Source: Chloroflexota bacterium (lineage in GTDB: Bacteria; Chloroflexota; Dehalococcoidia; Lucifugimonadales; UBA3495). Taken from it: a DNA stretch of 48,131 bases. Location of the stretch: contig JAPPCX010000049.1 of the NCBI GenBank assembly GCA_028875655.1, forward strand, positions 1 through 48,131. Reading direction: 5' to 3'. Positions within the stretch are counted from its first letter, which is position 1. Each line of letters opens with the position of its first letter. Shown one piece after another: positions 47,342-48,131 of the stretch. Both the position numbers and the translations under genes were made by a program. Below the pieces are notes generated by a model. That model was not told the origin of the DNA, made no database searches, and was given only the letters and a program-made list of their open reading frames with translations.

Positions 47342-48131
47342 ATGCGACTCTGTTACATTGACGAGTCAGGCACTCCCGACATTCCGGGTAATACCTCCCA
47401 CTACATTTTAGCGGGCCTATCGGTGCCTGACCAATTTTGGCAAAATCATCATCGTCAACTAGAAGCGATCAAAACAAGGTATGGTTTGGCGGACGCGGAG
47501 ATCCATGTGGCTTGGATGATGAGGCCATATGTTGAACAGCAGGGGATAGTGGGCTTTGAAGCGATGCCATATAGTCAGCGCCGATCTGAGATTATCCGAG
47601 CACGCACTGCGGAACTGCTCAAAATACAAAAGGAAAACAACAAACGTTACAAGCAGGTCCGGAAAAACTACCGTCAAACAGATGCATACATCCATTTGAC
47701 GTTGGCAGAAAGACAAAGGCTCGTAAAGGAGCTGGCAAATCTCATTTCAGGTTGGGGCGTCGTTAGGCTCTTCGCCGAATGTATAGACAAGGTGCACTTT
47801 GATCCCACAAGAACTAGGCAAACGGTTCACGAACAAGCCTTTGAGCAGGTGGTCTCTCGTTTCGAACGTTATCTTCGGAACTTAGGGCCTGAATTTGGGT
47901 TGCTTGTCCATGACAATAACCCGACTTATGCCAAAAGACATACGGATCTAATGAGAACGTTCCTCCGGGGAGGAACACTGTGGACCGACGTTGAACGCGT
48001 CATTGAAACCCCTCTATTTGTTGATAGCCAACTGACAGGAATGATTCAGTTGGCCGACCTGTGCGCATACGCACTAAGAGCCTATCCTAATAACCCTGCG
48101 GCCCTGAGGGTGATGAGGGCGCAAGCGAAAT
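47342..48131 (+). CDS. DUF3800 domain protein, partial (runs off window)
   Basis: The frame from ATG 47342 stays open to the window end (263 codons and one base), so the C terminus is missing. It begins MRLCYIDESGTPDIPG, the hallmark of DUF3800 (RNase H-like fold, Y-I-D-E-S-G), and shows AEIHVAWMMR, LFAECIDKVHFDP, LLVHDNNPTYAKRH, and the C-terminal core DSQLTGMIQLADLCAYAL with the expected acidic residue. The ribosome site CGGAGGG precedes the start. Base composition is visibly lower in GC than the surroundings, which suggests horizontal transfer. Molecular function is unknown; a nuclease role is inferred only from fold. It pairs with the structured RNA at 47265-47330. Confidence 0.82.
   Translation, partial: MRLCYIDESGTPDIPGNTSHYILAGLSVPDQFWQNHHRQLEAIKTRYGLADAEIHVAWMMRPYVEQQGIVGFEAMPYSQRRSEIIRARTAELLKIQKENNKRYKQVRKNYRQTDAYIHLTLAERQRLVKELANLISGWGVVRLFAECIDKVHFDPTRTRQTVHEQAFEQVVSRFERYLRNLGPEFGLLVHDNNPTYAKRHTDLMRTFLRGGTLWTDVERVIETPLFVDSQLTGMIQLADLCAYALRAYPNNPAALRVMRAQAK

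Overview
The window is high-GC bacterial DNA with about 45 protein genes. Its gene repertoire suggests a member of the Chloroflexota, perhaps a SAR202- or Dehalococcoidia-like heterotroph. That repertoire includes several luciferase-like flavin oxidoreductases, a GMC oxidoreductase, cupin, VOC, SDR and thiolase/DUF35 enzymes, two Uma2 proteins, and many short palindromic repeats. The assignment is an inference from gene content; no rRNA or tRNA is present to anchor it.

Layout. 1-5.2 kb: an adenosine-deaminase-like hydrolase, a Uma2 protein, and a 2-oxoacid:ferredoxin oxidoreductase pair (korA-korB) with its own promoter and a terminator that reads both ways. 5.2-12.1 kb, minus strand: SDR, acyl-CoA synthetase and a cytochrome c maturation operon (ccmA, B, C, D, E), followed by a coupled pair made of a two-repeat protein and a retropepsin-like protease. 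A half copy of a MITE-like repeat and a small charged ORF sit between ccmA and ccmB. 12.2-22.6 kb, plus strand: a metal or corrinoid uptake locus with three paralogous solute-binding lipoproteins (the middle one broken by an amber codon), a COG0523 GTPase translationally coupled to a WD40 propeller protein, a cobalamin riboswitch, and two Nik/Dpp-type permeases. No ABC ATPase is present. 22.7-26.2 kb: a luciferase-like oxidoreductase, a DUF35/thiolase pair and a small HAD phosphatase. 26.3-31.3 kb, minus strand: PepC-type peptidase, cysteine desulfurase, a voltage-gated cation channel with an unusual filter, a small coiled-coil membrane protein and a gentisate-dioxygenase-like bicupin. 31.4-41.1 kb, mostly plus strand: carboxymuconolactone-decarboxylase-like protein, MetX-like hydrolase, aldo/keto reductase, a second small coiled-coil membrane protein, tandem MFS transporters, a second Uma2, a gamma-glutamyltransferase-like protein and an F420/FMN oxidoreductase. 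41.2-47.2 kb: VOC protein, a MITE nested in another repeat, GMC oxidoreductase, alpha/beta hydrolase, aminotransferase and an M24-like protein lacking metal ligands. 47.2 kb to the end: a lower-GC DUF3800 gene, cut by the window edge, preceded by a promoter and a compact three-stem RNA.

The most notable signals are the promoter-RNA-DUF3800 unit at the right edge, the B12-controlled uptake locus with its triplicated binding proteins and amber codon, the nested palindromic element with a 14-15 bp target duplication, the coupled two-repeat protein/aspartic protease pair, and the pair of small membrane proteins sharing an NHRHD-DGN-VFN tail.
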